The notes under the pieces are model-generated. The model ran no database searches. It was not told the origin of the DNA and worked only from the letters and a program-made list of their open reading frames with translations. 64,000 nucleotides of DNA from Exophiala sp. HKRS030 (Eukaryota > Ascomycota > Eurotiomycetes > Chaetothyriales > Herpotrichiellaceae), in assembly GCA_023897205.1 (NCBI GenBank), contig JAHWDD010000004.1, positions 2,356,001 through 2,420,000 on the forward strand, in the 5' to 3' direction. The position numbers were made by a program, and so were the translations under genes. Each line of letters begins with the position of its first letter. The first letter of the stretch is position 1. This document shows, in pieces, positions 11,000-21,668 of the stretch.

Positions 11000-11704
11000 T
11001 GGGGCAGCCACCAATGCCTGCCGTAGCTGCGTTGTAAACTAACGTTGTGGCGAGCAGTACCAGCAGTTCTTCGCTTGTTCAATACAGGATCTGTGATTGT
11101 GTGCTGCCGTCTGTTGCAGACGAGAGAAAAGGATAGAGTAGAAAAGGATTGTTGATGGGTGAAGGAGAGGAAAAGGAGGGAAGAGTGATGAGATGTTGCG
11201 GTCAGGTCGAGGTGCATTAGGCTTGGCGAGGCGTTCAATAGCGCCTGCCACATGCAGCTTGTTGGGCTCGTATTGCAATGCATCATGCAGCCTGTCACAC
11301 AAAGGCAGGGATTCTGTTGGCCCCTGGTGACGATGAGATTAAGAAGGGGTTGAGTAAGGGGGCTGGTGAAAGAACATCCGGTCCGTCAGCGAGATGGGGT
11401 TCTTCCAAAGTACATCGTTCTATCATTGAGGATATAAGAGACTGACAAAACAACCAGAATATCTGCTTTCGAGTAAATTGGAAAATTGTAGAGAGTTCCT
11501 TCGTGGTCCATCAAATAGTGTCGAGTCAAAATCGCAACAGCATCGACAAGGTTGTGATTCTTTTTTCCCTTCTTCTGTAAAGACGACAATGAAAAGAATT
11601 TCATGATATCTCCACGGTAGATCAGCAACGCTAGTTTCCCGCTTTATCCACAGCAACATTGAACTGCAAGCATTTCCCGGGGGATCGTTAGCCTTTCTCA
11701 TCAT
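11000..11704. other. Intergenic between two minus-strand genes
   Basis: About 0.7 kb with a purine-rich stretch on the plus strand near 11100-11190, the promoter side of the F-box-like gene. No gene recognised. Confidence 0.5.
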
Positions 11705-12109
11705 CTAGATCTCTTTGATGGCCTTGATTTCCCTCTGCTCGATAAATTCATCAAAATGCTTCCGAGCAAAGACTCCTCCTGCAAAAACCGTCGCCACCCA
11801 TTCAATCCAGGCCGGTCTGGTAATCTTGACGTTGTGTTTCTTGAGCTTAGTCGTTGCGAACCATATGGTCTCAATGCCATGAAGGCCGAACAAGGTGTAG
11901 AATATGATGTCTTGGACAAGCTTCGAGTACCTTGCCGCTTTGGCACTTCTCGCTAGGATGTGGTCGTGAATGACCGAACGAGGCTCGATGAACTTCCTTC
12001 TTGAAGAGAGAACCATCAAAGCGGCGGTGATCAGAGTCCCGACCGCTTTCCGGCCCTTTGGTAGTTCATAGTCGTCGATTGTGAGGGCTGTGGCTTTATG
12101 GGTCGCCAT
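11705..12109 (-). CDS. Small predicted membrane protein, DUF4499/TMEM254-like
   Basis: A single exon of 134 residues from the ATG at 12109. Hydrophobic segments lie at about 25-37 (VGTLITAALMVLS), 66-85 (LVQDIIFYTLFGLHGIETIW) and 98-113 (PAWIEWVATVFAGGVF), followed by a charged tail. The LFGLHGIE...F and later WxxxTxxxGG pattern resembles the DUF4499 (TMEM254-like) group of small multi-pass proteins of unknown function; that assignment is from memory of the pattern and moderate only. The charged RARK-type residues near the C-terminus suggest a cytosolic tail. Divergent from TSR4 with a 640-bp gap. Confidence 0.65.
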   Translation of the reverse strand: MATHKATALTIDDYELPKGRKAVGTLITAALMVLSSRRKFIEPRSVIHDHILARSAKAARYSKLVQDIIFYTLFGLHGIETIWFATTKLKKHNVKITRPAWIEWVATVFAGGVFARKHFDEFIEQREIKAIKEI

Positions 12110-12751
12110 TGCGATGATAGAGTTGCCGCGTCAAGCCTGCGCAGATGAGGGTTGTATGGGAGAAGGTCAGAGAATCCCAGTCTCCCAGACCACACCCGGG
12201 GGGCGTTTCATATGGCTACTTCTCTTATGCCTTCAGTGCCGGGACAGTGAGATGCGAAACGGACATGGTTCCCCGCCCTTTTCTTGCGGGGGGATATGTG
12301 GAACAGCTGGCTGAAAAGAGATCATTGGCCTACCCTTGTCAAGAGAAGTGATATTCGTTGAATCGTCAGGTGAGGAGTACGCACGGCCGGAGCCTCTTGG
12401 AACCCAAAGAGGCAATGGACAGCGAATGTTGATGGAAGCGGGAGTGCAAGGACCACAGATTGTTGGTTTGGTACTTGGGCTATGGACGAGGATGTGTGTA
12501 CTCCGTGTTCCCCGTACCAGGAGAGAAAGAGGAGAAGTCGGGAAAGGGAAAGCAGGACGAGGGGAGATTGCGGAGCGGGGGAAGTGGCTTATCGATAACA
12601 AAACACTCCTTACTGTGACGGGTTAGACGCTGAAAATCATAGCTTACATAAGTCATTTTGTCTGTCCCGAGTCAAATTTATCTCGGCGCAGGCAGGTGGA
12701 AAAAAAGATAGTCGAGGTGCAAATCCAGCTTGACTTCCTCTCGTTGCTCAA
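12110..12751. promoter_or_regulatory. Divergent promoter region, DUF4499-like and TSR4-like genes
   Basis: About 640 bp with open frames on both strands that have no domain character. It should contain both promoters; I recognise no specific site. Confidence 0.4.
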
Positions 12752-13963
12752 ATGGCGCCATACGACAGTGATTCTTCCGACGAGGATGGCGACTATTCGA
12801 AAACGAATGTTCTCCTTGGCTATGCCAGTACAGATCCCACCGACGACGACGTCAGCCACGTTGGTGGCTATCCTACTTGGTTAGATGCCAAACATCCTCC
12901 TCCAGCGACACTTGCAAGATGCAAGGTCTGCAATGGATATTTGTCGCTCCTGTTGCAACTCAACGCAGATCTCCAGCAATACTTTCCACGTGACGAACGT
13001 CGCCTACACATATTGTGCTGCAGAAAGAGAACCTGTTCAAAGAAAATCGGTAGCGTGAGAGCTTTTCGAGAAGTCAAGAAGGGCGAGGTGAAGGAGAACA
13101 GCCAGAAGCAAGCGCCTCAACCGCAGCCTCAACAGTCACAACCGCCTCTTGGAAATGCGCTGTTTGGCGGCTCCGCGGCACCACCATCAACGGCGGGCAC
13201 CAATCCGTTCTCCATGTCCGGGTCATCGCAGCCTCCAGTGAACCCTTTCTCGTCTGTCGGCTCTCCTTCAACACTGGCGGCAAAACCTCCGCAACCTCCT
13301 GTCAACGAACCACAACCTCCCATCGAGACGTTCGCAGACAAACTCAAGATCTCGGGGGACTCAACCCCTCCTCGGACGAGCAAAGACCCTGTTGAACCTT
13401 GGCCCGACAACTCTGAAGCCGCCTCCCCCTTTCCGTCATTCTATCTAGACGCATGGCCTGAAGAGCTGGAGAAGGAACAAGAGGAAATCCCGGCCGCCGA
13501 GGCGTCAAAGGCGAAGTACGATTTGGATGATAGCAGCAATGGCGGTGCTTCTGAAAAGGATGCGTTTGAATCTACCATGGATAAAACATTTCAAAAGTTC
13601 TCTGATCGAATATCTCAAAATCCAGAACAAGTCCTTCGATATGAGTACAAAGGCGATCCTTTGCTTTATTCGGGCGCAGACAATGTCTCTTCGAGGTTTG
13701 TGGTACCGCACGGGAAGTCCGGCGCAGTCAGAGGCATGCCCAGGTGCGAAGGTTGTGGTGCTCAAAGAGTTTTCGAGTTACAACTTGTGCCCGGATTGAT
13801 TTACGAGCTAGAAAAGGATGAAGTGATGGATTTAGACGATGGAATGGAATGGGGCACAGTGATTGTCGGGACCTGTGTGAACAACTGCGGCATACCCGGG
13901 GAAATCACCTTTCGTGAAGAGTGGGTGGGTGTGCAGTGGGAGGAGAGGGTGGTTAAGAAATGA
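12752..13963 (+). CDS. TSR4: TSR4/PDCD2-family ribosome assembly protein
   Basis: One exon, 403 residues. After an acidic Ser/Asp N-terminus come NVLLGYAS (about 20-27) and VGGYPTWL (36-43), then Cys pairs in ARCKVCNGYLSLLLQL and LHILCCRKRTC, the N-terminal PDCD2 zinc-binding part. A Pro/Gln/Ser-rich linker (about 115-215) follows. The PDCD2_C domain (about 260-400) has FSDRISQNPEQVLRYEY, MPRCEGCGAQRVFELQLVPGLI and EWGTVIVGTCVNNC. In yeast Tsr4 is a cytoplasmic co-translational chaperone of Rps2 (uS5) needed for 20S pre-rRNA processing. The length matches the family and all Cys pairs are present, so it should be functional. Confidence 0.88.
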   Translation: MAPYDSDSSDEDGDYSKTNVLLGYASTDPTDDDVSHVGGYPTWLDAKHPPPATLARCKVCNGYLSLLLQLNADLQQYFPRDERRLHILCCRKRTCSKKIGSVRAFREVKKGEVKENSQKQAPQPQPQQSQPPLGNALFGGSAAPPSTAGTNPFSMSGSSQPPVNPFSSVGSPSTLAAKPPQPPVNEPQPPIETFADKLKISGDSTPPRTSKDPVEPWPDNSEAASPFPSFYLDAWPEELEKEQEEIPAAEASKAKYDLDDSSNGGASEKDAFESTMDKTFQKFSDRISQNPEQVLRYEYKGDPLLYSGADNVSSRFVVPHGKSGAVRGMPRCEGCGAQRVFELQLVPGLIYELEKDEVMDLDDGMEWGTVIVGTCVNNCGIPGEITFREEWVGVQWEERVVKK

Positions 13964-14487
13964 CATGAAGCACGGCGATAGACATATTATTGTCACTTTT
14001 CGATCACAATAATTCCCGACCTTTGCAGTTCCAGCCCAAGTCGATTCCGCCTGCTCGTGGGGATCCAGAGTGGGTGATGTTCGTGGCGCCGTTTAACGGA
14101 TTTGATAGTATGGTTTCTCTCGAACAATAATAGCCGTGATTGTTCGCTCTCGTTCCTTTACTTTGGCCTGCTCAATCCACGATATGCTGCAAGCTTTTTG
14201 GCATTGAAAAATAGCCGACATGAATCGCCCGGTGATGACCTGTTTCTTCTTTTTTTTTGTCCCCCGTTCAGCCCATGTCACCCTAGTCCCCGTTAGGCTA
14301 CGAAGCTGATAATGCCCTAGCTACGACAAGGAGCAACGACGAGAACAAGGACAAGGATGAGGAAGAAGGTACGATAGTACGGAGGAGTAATAATAACAAT
14401 AATGTCACCGACGGCCCACGATGAAATGATTTGATGAGTGAGATGATCATCGATCAACGATCAAAAGGTGAGTATTACCTGAGGTGG

Positions 14488-14503
14488 TACGGAGTACTCC
14501 GTA
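14488..14503. repeat. Perfect 16-bp palindrome TACGGAGTACTCCGTA
   Basis: Reads the same on both strands. TACGGAGTA or its complement recurs many times in the non-coding parts of this window, alone or doubled, and here two copies meet head to head. Confidence 0.7.
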
Positions 14504-15220
14504 GGTAATTCCGGCCAAGCCCGTAGTTAATTCCCCCATATTATTACTTGCCATCCAACGTACGGATACGAGTATTATTACTCGTAATCCCTAAGGGCGG
14601 CTACCCCAGAACTAGCGCGCCACGCTAAGTCGCGTAATGACGCGTGCCGGAAATTTATCCACGACGTCACTTTGTTTTTCTTTCAAGGTTTGTTTTCTCC
14701 TTTTTTTTCGGGAGGTGCTGTTTTGAGCTGTCAAAAAAAAAACTTCAACAACGTTGATCTTTGGTATGTAGATACGTGGTAAATCTTTCAGCCTCACAAA
14801 ACATGTCCTTCTGTGCTCGAGTTCAAAACGCATGTTCCAACCGTAAAATGATGGCTCGTGTTCGCGCTCGTAGGGCGAAACGATTGTGCAATCACTCGTA
14901 AAAGTTCCCACTTTTACTCCGTAAATCCCGCCGATCATCAGCAAAACCTTTGGAACGCGTCCTTTTGTTTGGCGTTACCACTACACACCATGAACTCGTT
15001 TCCCACTATACTATACAGAGTACGGCGTGGATGTACAGTAGATATCTCTAGCTCTTGTCTCCCTCCTGGTCAGATTATTATTATTAGTAGCCGGTATGCA
15101 TATACTTGACCATGTTGAGACATTGAGCCGCATGGTGCCATGCATGGTACATGGTACATGCAAGTAACTCATTTACTGTAAATGGGTAGTTCCTCCGTTG
15201 AGGCGTGCGTGATATGAGCG

Positions 15221-15235
15221 CACACACACACACAC
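15221..15235. repeat. (CA)n microsatellite
   Basis: Seven CA dinucleotides in non-coding sequence. Confidence 0.9.
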
Positions 15236-15792
15236 ATAAGATTGCAAAGTTGGCAAAATAAGCAAGTTGTGCCGTTCCCCGATCAAAAGATCCAAAATCG
15301 GCCTTGTACATCTGCACATGCAGGCCTCGCGTGGAATACTCGGTACGTATCTACTATTGTAGGTAAAGTGCAAACGAACTAACAGAGTACTTTTACGAAC
15401 TACAACTTTATATTTTACGTATATGTCATCTCGGAGTTCCCTACCCTTTGACCTTTTTCGTTGGATACTCTTCTCTACACTACGACGCAATGATTGTGTA
15501 CGGGACTGTACAAGTAGTAATATCACTATTGTACAAAAATTCCCCCTCTTTCTTGGATCTACCTTTTTTAAGACTACCTAACTCGTACAAAAAGGATCGG
15601 TGCCTACAGAATTTGTTTTTACGTAGACACCGAGTTTCCCTCTGAGATCTTTTCCCCATCGATAATGTTATAGTCCTCATGATAGTCGAGTAGCCCTGCA
15701 GCGTTGATTTCGCTAAAAATAATATGGGTTTGCGTGTAGGGTACTGAGTACGGAGGTAGTAGGTAGGTAAGCACGAGATCCCGTAATCTTTT

Positions 15793-15887
15793 CTTTTTCT
15801 TTTTCTTTTTCTTTTTCTTTTTCTTTTTCTTTTTCTTTTTCTTTTTCTTTTTCTTTTTCTTTTTCTTTTTCTTTTTCTTTTTCTTTT
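15793..15887. repeat. (CTTTTT)n hexanucleotide array, about 16 copies
   Basis: Ninety-five bases of nearly perfect CTTTTT repeat, a pure homopurine/homopyrimidine tract. The minus strand reads as Lys-Arg repeats in one frame, which creates a spurious 145-codon ORF. Confidence 0.95.
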
Positions 15888-16204
15888 ACCTGGTATACTC
15901 TTACGGAGTACTAACAAGTGAATTCGTTCGGTAGCCCCAAAAAATTATGCTCACAAAATAGTCACGAGATATATCTGATCATGAAGTATATTTTCAAGCG
16001 TGATCAATTTCCCGTATGGAGAGCACATGACCCTAACATATCTCACCTTTTGATCAAAAGGGGAAAAAGAAAAAGTCAAAGTTGTTAAGTGCATGCATAC
16101 ATCAACACCATCGGCAGTATGGAGTATATTGTATAAAAGGTACCCGCAGCGGGAACTTGATGGAGTAGACAGGTAACTCTTAAAACAGGTATCCTTACAG
16201 TAAA

Positions 16205-16249
16205 GGGGGGGGGGGAGTGGGCAAAGGTGGGAGGAGGTGGGAGGTTGGG
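16205..16249 (+). repeat. G-rich tract, potential G-quadruplex
   Basis: A run of 11 G is followed within 45 bases by four more GGG runs with short loops. This satisfies the usual four-tract pattern for an intramolecular G-quadruplex. Confidence 0.5.
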
Positions 16250-16469
16250 AAAAGCTACCTAGGTACATCAGGTAGGTAGGTGCTCCGTACGGGAGTATGT
16301 ACGCACTCTACTCTCGTACTTACTACTGCAAGCACTTTAAAAAGTGAAAGATGTCCAAAATGTCACGATGATGAACGATGATGATGGATTCGGGTGGTTA
16401 ACCCCCTTTGGAGTATTGTACTCTCCGTACCTCGCAAATCGACTGACGTTACGGATTACCACCCCCAAA

Positions 16470-16574
16470 GTGCTCCGTAGATATGGGAAAAGTGCTCCGT
16501 AGAGACGAATCTTAATTGACATGAAATGTGGCTTGCGAAAAATCAAGACAAAACCAAGTTAAATGTGCTCCGTA
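16470..16574 (+). repeat. Three copies of GTGCTCCGTA within 105 bp
   Basis: Exact decamers at 16470-16479, 16492-16501 and 16565-16574. They share the CTCCGTA core of the dispersed motif seen elsewhere in this window. Confidence 0.75.
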
Positions 16575-17376
16575 AGCCTCCCCCTTCCCGCAAAGAAGGA
16601 GGATGCCGCGTTCTGTAATTTCGCACACCACCACAATTCATACACGAGGGAAAATCGCCAAATGCTTAGGCGGGTCTCATCAACAGCAACAACGGTGTCA
16701 GCTCAGCCCGTGAGCAACATGAACTAAGAAATCACCCTACGGAATAGTTCAGTCAGAAGCTCCAGTACATCGTAGATGCTCGTCGATCGTCTCGTCAATC
16801 CCGAGGTTCGTACCTCAGCAAAAAAGGGAGTGAGGGGACTCAGGAGAACAGCGTGCGATGTGACCAACACGTTTCACAGGCCTTATTTCACTCAGACACA
16901 ATCCTCTTTGCTGGACCGCAACTCTGTGCAATGGTTACTGTACAACCTATTCTTATTGCATGTAGACTATCTACATCAACTACCTACATGACAGTGCAAT
17001 GGTGATTAGCAGCAGAGGGATAGCATGGCCTCTTGGCCATGTCAAACATAATAACGGTGATGCGATGCATGGTGAGCCCAGACACACGTAAAAGCAGACG
17101 GCCAGCTGTTGAGACTCCTGTCCCATGATGTTCCTCCTCGTGGCGTGGGTGCAAAAGACAATTTCAATCCAACTCTGCCTCCATTTGCATGATCCTCGGG
17201 CAATCTTTTGCATAGTTCCCAAAAGCAAGGAACTCCATAATCCGAATCGTCGTATGTGTCGTTAGCAAAAGACAAAAGATTTGTATGCTATTCGTGACAG
17301 TTTGATTGTTTCATGACACCACTATCAGGTGTCGTTTCTTGTTTCTTTTTTTTCAATGTCGTAATGGTATGATATA

Positions 17377-18540
17377 TCAGGAGCGAGGGATGAGTTCGTC
17401 GCCGAGCTGGAGTGCGAGACCTTGGCTAGTCGGGGTCTTGCGTTGTATTGATGGACTTTCTGAAGCAGCCAGGGCGTCAAAGTTTAGTCCTCTGCGGGCA
17501 AATCGGCTAGGGGTCTTTGCTATGCCTGGTGTTCGGCCACCCCATTGAGCCTGCGCAGGTGAAGGAGTGACATTGCAGAAGTCGGCGAGGTTGAAGCCTT
17601 GACCGGGAGTTTGGAGTGCACCATTAAACAGCCCCAAATGATTCCCTGGAGTCGTCATGACTGAAGAAGGGAGGTGAGAGTGTTGCGAAGGTGGAGTGGA
17701 AGGTGGCTCCCCAGCGGTAGAACCGCGATGGATATTGATCGCAGGGGAACGAGAAGGGGAATTGGCCAAGTACAACAGCAAGTCAGCTCCGGCTTGCTTT
17801 GCGTTGACATTGAGTAGACGTTTGGCAGGTGGAGGGGTTCGGGGAGGGGACGAAGAGAGAATGCTGCTCGAAGGTTCGTTTGCAAAGGAGGGCATGCTTA
17901 GATCATGATCATCGTCGTCAGAATGAACATCAAACATAGGAGAGTCGTCGTGAGATGTACGTGGCAGGGTAGGGTCGCTTTGGAACATTGTCTGATCCTG
18001 GAAAGACTGAGTCCGTCCCAGGACAGGTGAAGACTGTGCCATGCGTGGGTCTTGCTTCCAGCTCATGCTGCTCGATTGTCGATCGAGACCGGTGGTCGAC
18101 GACGACCTCACTCTCTTTCTTGCTCCAAAGGGAGGTTGCGGGACCTTGAAGACACCATTGGAAGGTCTCGAGAAGCGATTGTTGGCGATAGAGGACATGG
18201 GAACAAAGTCGTCGTCCGAGGGGGAGGATCCATCAGAGGGCAAGTCATCGTCGAGAAACGGCCTCTTCCTCTTCAGCTTCTCGGTGACTTCGGGCTCGAT
18301 GGTAGAGAGAGTTCGATCCTGCCAGCCATTCTGGGCTTTGAAGCTTGCAAAGGCCAGACAATCTTGCAAATTTCGAGCAACCTGAAGAAAAAAAATTGGT
18401 CAGTCCAAGGTCGACTCAAGCGAGCAAAGATGGTGAGAAGTTGGGTGGGCTACCTTTGCAATTTCCACTCTCCGCATCACCTTTTCGGCGACATGAGCAG
18501 CAGCAAAAGCATGTTGAGGCTGCTGCTGCTGTGAAGCCAT
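17377..18540 (-). CDS. WHI5/NRM1-family G1/S transcription repressor
   Basis: Two exons on the minus strand, 18540-18454 (29 codons) and 18381-17377, give 363 residues; the 72-nt intron is GTAGCC...TTCAG. Spliced, residues about 18-50 read AEKVMRRVEIAK then VARNLQDCLAFASFKAQNGW. That is the short Whi5/Nrm1 motif that binds the SBF/MBF complex. The remainder looks disordered and carries some fifteen or more Ser/Thr-Pro sites, three of them full CDK consensus (SPPR, SPSR, TPSR), plus a basic KLKRKR candidate nuclear signal. In yeast such proteins hold G1/S genes off until cyclin-CDK phosphorylates them; they are the fungal analogue of Rb. A Gln run (codons 4-7) starts the protein. The motif was recognised by eye, so the family call is good but not certain. 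Confidence 0.75.
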
Positions 18541-21500
18541 GTTGTTACAGAGATTGGGAGTGACCAACATGAGGACTGATGGTACTGAAGACAGGATACA
18601 AGAAGGAGAAAAGGTCTCAGAGTGTCAAATATGTATGTGGTAGTGCTTCGGTGGACGTCAAAGCGCAGGCTAGGAAGGATAGCGCTTGTCAGGTTCACCT
18701 TTCTAGCCGTGACTCGTGGGGCCGGCTCCTGGCCAGGGCAACGGGGAATGATTGTTCGGATGGTAACACTGGCGACCTCCTGGCCAGAACGGTGCGGAAT
18801 ATGGCTCGTGTATACACTGTACGAACGAGAATGTGGCAATAACAATGTAGGAGACGGACGTGGTGTCTTTGAGGAATAGGAATGAGGAATTTCCCTTGTC
18901 AGCGAAGAGTATGGACAAAGTCTGCGGGTGGTAGAAGTCGCAGTTACTGTACCCCGTAGGCACGGCAGGATTGCGACGGCCTAGTGACAATAGGGAGTAG
19001 TGAAGCTGGTGAAGCTGGTCAGCCCAGTGACTGGTTGCGGTAACGGGTTAGGCCTACGGAGTGCTATCTACCTACTCTACAATGCCCATCCATGCAATGC
19101 GTCTTCTGGTGCCTGTAAATGACTCGGTGGTTAACCGATAGCTGGAACTCTCTACTGCTACGGAGTACGGAGTAGTACCAGCTAAGTAAGAGGGGTTGAC
19201 CAGCACCAGCGACAATCATGGGTTACAGAGACCTTCAAGCCCACTAAAATCCAAGGCCGCCTGCCTCTCGCCGTCGCCAGTGGCTGGTGAAGCTGTCCAA
19301 ACCCCCTCGTTATCGAGACCCATTGGCCTACACGCCGCAGCTGAGCTTTCACCCTACCACTCCAGATGGCCTGTGAGATTGGCCGCCGCATTGGTCTCCT
19401 GCATGCCCTTCCAGTACCGAGTAGCTGCAGCCATAGACGTCTCTGGCTTGGAGGCCATCTCAAACCCACGTTCAGCCCTCGCCCAATTACGCCCAGCAAT
19501 GAGCCTTTCCCATCTGCTCGTTTGATTCACTCTTAAACGTTGTCACCCGATCAGGCGCCTGCAAAGTACCACCTCCAAAAAAAAACCTGAAGCAAGCCAT
19601 CACATAAAACACATTAAGAGCTCGGTTATCTCTGGAAATGTGGAAAAAGAAAGGTCTCCTTTGTGCCCGCCACCTCGAAGCCTGGCCGTGCTGCGGGTAT
19701 GACCTAGACATGATTGATGTGCTGTCACTCGACATTCCTAAAAACCTGCCGCAAGCAAACGAGAAGAGTTTTCTGTCTCCTTTTTCCTCATGTCACAATG
19801 GCCAACCCAAAGCCTGCGTCCGGGGAAAAAGTTGCCTTCCAGGAGAGGCGTAGAACTAAAGGCGCCCAACTCAGGAACCGACCACGCTATGCTTAATCAC
19901 TAACCGTTTCCTGCCACCAGATCGATTTGAACCCAAGCCAGGAACTTGGTCGTTGGACCCTGTTGTCTGATATCGGCAAAGGCATAATTTCGGTAGAAAT
20001 GTTATATTCCAACATCTGGCTATCAGGGCGGTACGGAGTAAGACCAGAGTACAATACAGGTACGGAGTAAGGAGTACCTCCTTGCAAAATACAATCGAAG
20101 AGCGAGTTCCGAATTATCTGCACGGGGTTGTTATCATCGGTGAAGCGGAATCTAGAAATTTGACACCTGAAGCTCATCGAACATTCTGGCACAGATCGGA
20201 ATGTTGTCGTGTGAGTATTCAAGATGCAGAGAAATTTGAATTGGTTCTTCTACCCGTCACTTTTGCCTGATTTCTACGAGTACTCTTGCTTTCAGAATGG
20301 AATTGTCTTCCACACCCCTGGTTCTATATAACAATGAAAGCATTTCGAAGGGTAACTTACCTACTCCGTAGACGGGTTATTAATCTTCCCCCTCTTCTGC
20401 CGCTACTACTGCACAAGACATACATAAGCTGCATCTCGGAAATCGTTACCTCCAATCTTGGCCAACAAGAGGCTCTTACTGCTACAACATGTCCCACTGA
20501 AGCGCGCAACATGTGATATTCATGCCTTTTTGTACTGGCACAAGTCATGTATGCATTGTCGACGTTCACCTCTTCGGAAGGCCGGCATCCAAGACCTGGC
20601 CAAGCATTGGTGAAGGGACCATCAGCTTTTGGTCGTTTGGGCTTTTGTGTGAGGCAAGGTGGACAAAAAGAATTACATGGAATGTTGTGTTCTTACTCCG
20701 TAACGGCTAGAATATATTGACCTTGCTCCGGATGTTTTGATGAACAGCACTTTAAAATAAACAAATCCGCTGCAAGAGACAACGGCTTATCTTGTGGTGT
20801 TTCTTCCGGCCAGCACTGCACAAATAGCTGCTTGTACGGAGTACCTACCTAGGTACCTGCCCGCGGTGAATGGAGTATGCAGAACTCAAATGCTGGGTAC
20901 GTGGACGACGGAGAATGAGACACCGATAGCAGAGATATGGAAAAGCACCGTCGCCAACCAGCAGCTCGCTAAAGCGCCACATCTGCGTCATGAATTTTAT
21001 AGCCAGAAAATCTGCCCTCCGCTATGGTGAGCCTGGCCCTAAAAACCAAGTTCCAGGCCAAAGGACAGCGATAACTCCGGGCACCAAGCCCCAAGAGGTT
21101 TAACTGGAACCAAGCTACGGGCGTCCCCAACCATGCCTAGGTGAATCCTTCCCCACTGATACGTTGCCCGCTAAGCGGACTGCAACATTCCCACACCTGC
21201 CGTTTCACCTTGAATTGACGAATCGCACTTGCTTGGCCACGCATGTTCAGGTGATGGGATTTCTGCCACCCACATGTCTCTAGCTAATGCTCAGTAAGGT
21301 AAGGAAGATATCGTTGACACCAGGCCGGCAAGATACTTTTTCGTCCTCGCCGTCATTGCTGCAGTCCATTGACTTCCGGTCGCTTGTTTTTTTTGTGCTC
21401 TACTACCAGAACCTCGCTCGGCGTATCAACGACCTTCACCGTCACTCGGTTTGGCCTCACCACACTGGCCATATCGTCCTCACGCCCTCGCCTGGGATCC

Positions 21501-21668
21501 CCGGTCAACCCGCCTCTCCCGCCCGCGAGAAAAAGCTCCGTCGCATGTGCATGTGTCCACAGTCATTACATACCTCCACGAGCAGCATTCCGGCGCATTT
21601 GACCAGGTCAATTGCCATCACACCTAAGATCTTAATGGTTGATACATAGAGACACACATCCGACCACA
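18541..21668. other. 3.1 kb gene-poor region between WHI5-like and metallopeptidase genes
   Basis: No gene recognised; it holds both divergent promoters. TACGGAGTA elements occur at 19159-19174 (tandem), 20031-20040, 20061-20078 and 20835-20844, the last next to TACCTAGGTA (20846-20855). Confidence 0.55.

Larger units (their letters stand above)
13964..17376. other. 3.4 kb gene-poor region with simple repeats
   Basis: No gene recognised. It contains a perfect TACGGAGTACTCCGTA palindrome, (CA)n, a 95-bp (CTTTTT)n array, a G-rich tract and three GTGCTCCGTA copies. The apparent Lys-Arg ORF across the pyrimidine array is a product of the repeat. Confidence 0.6.

Noticed and set aside
15480..15917. 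A minus-strand ORF with a long Lys-Arg repeat
   Set aside because: The repeat is simply the translated (CTTTTT)n microsatellite; the flanks show no conserved features.
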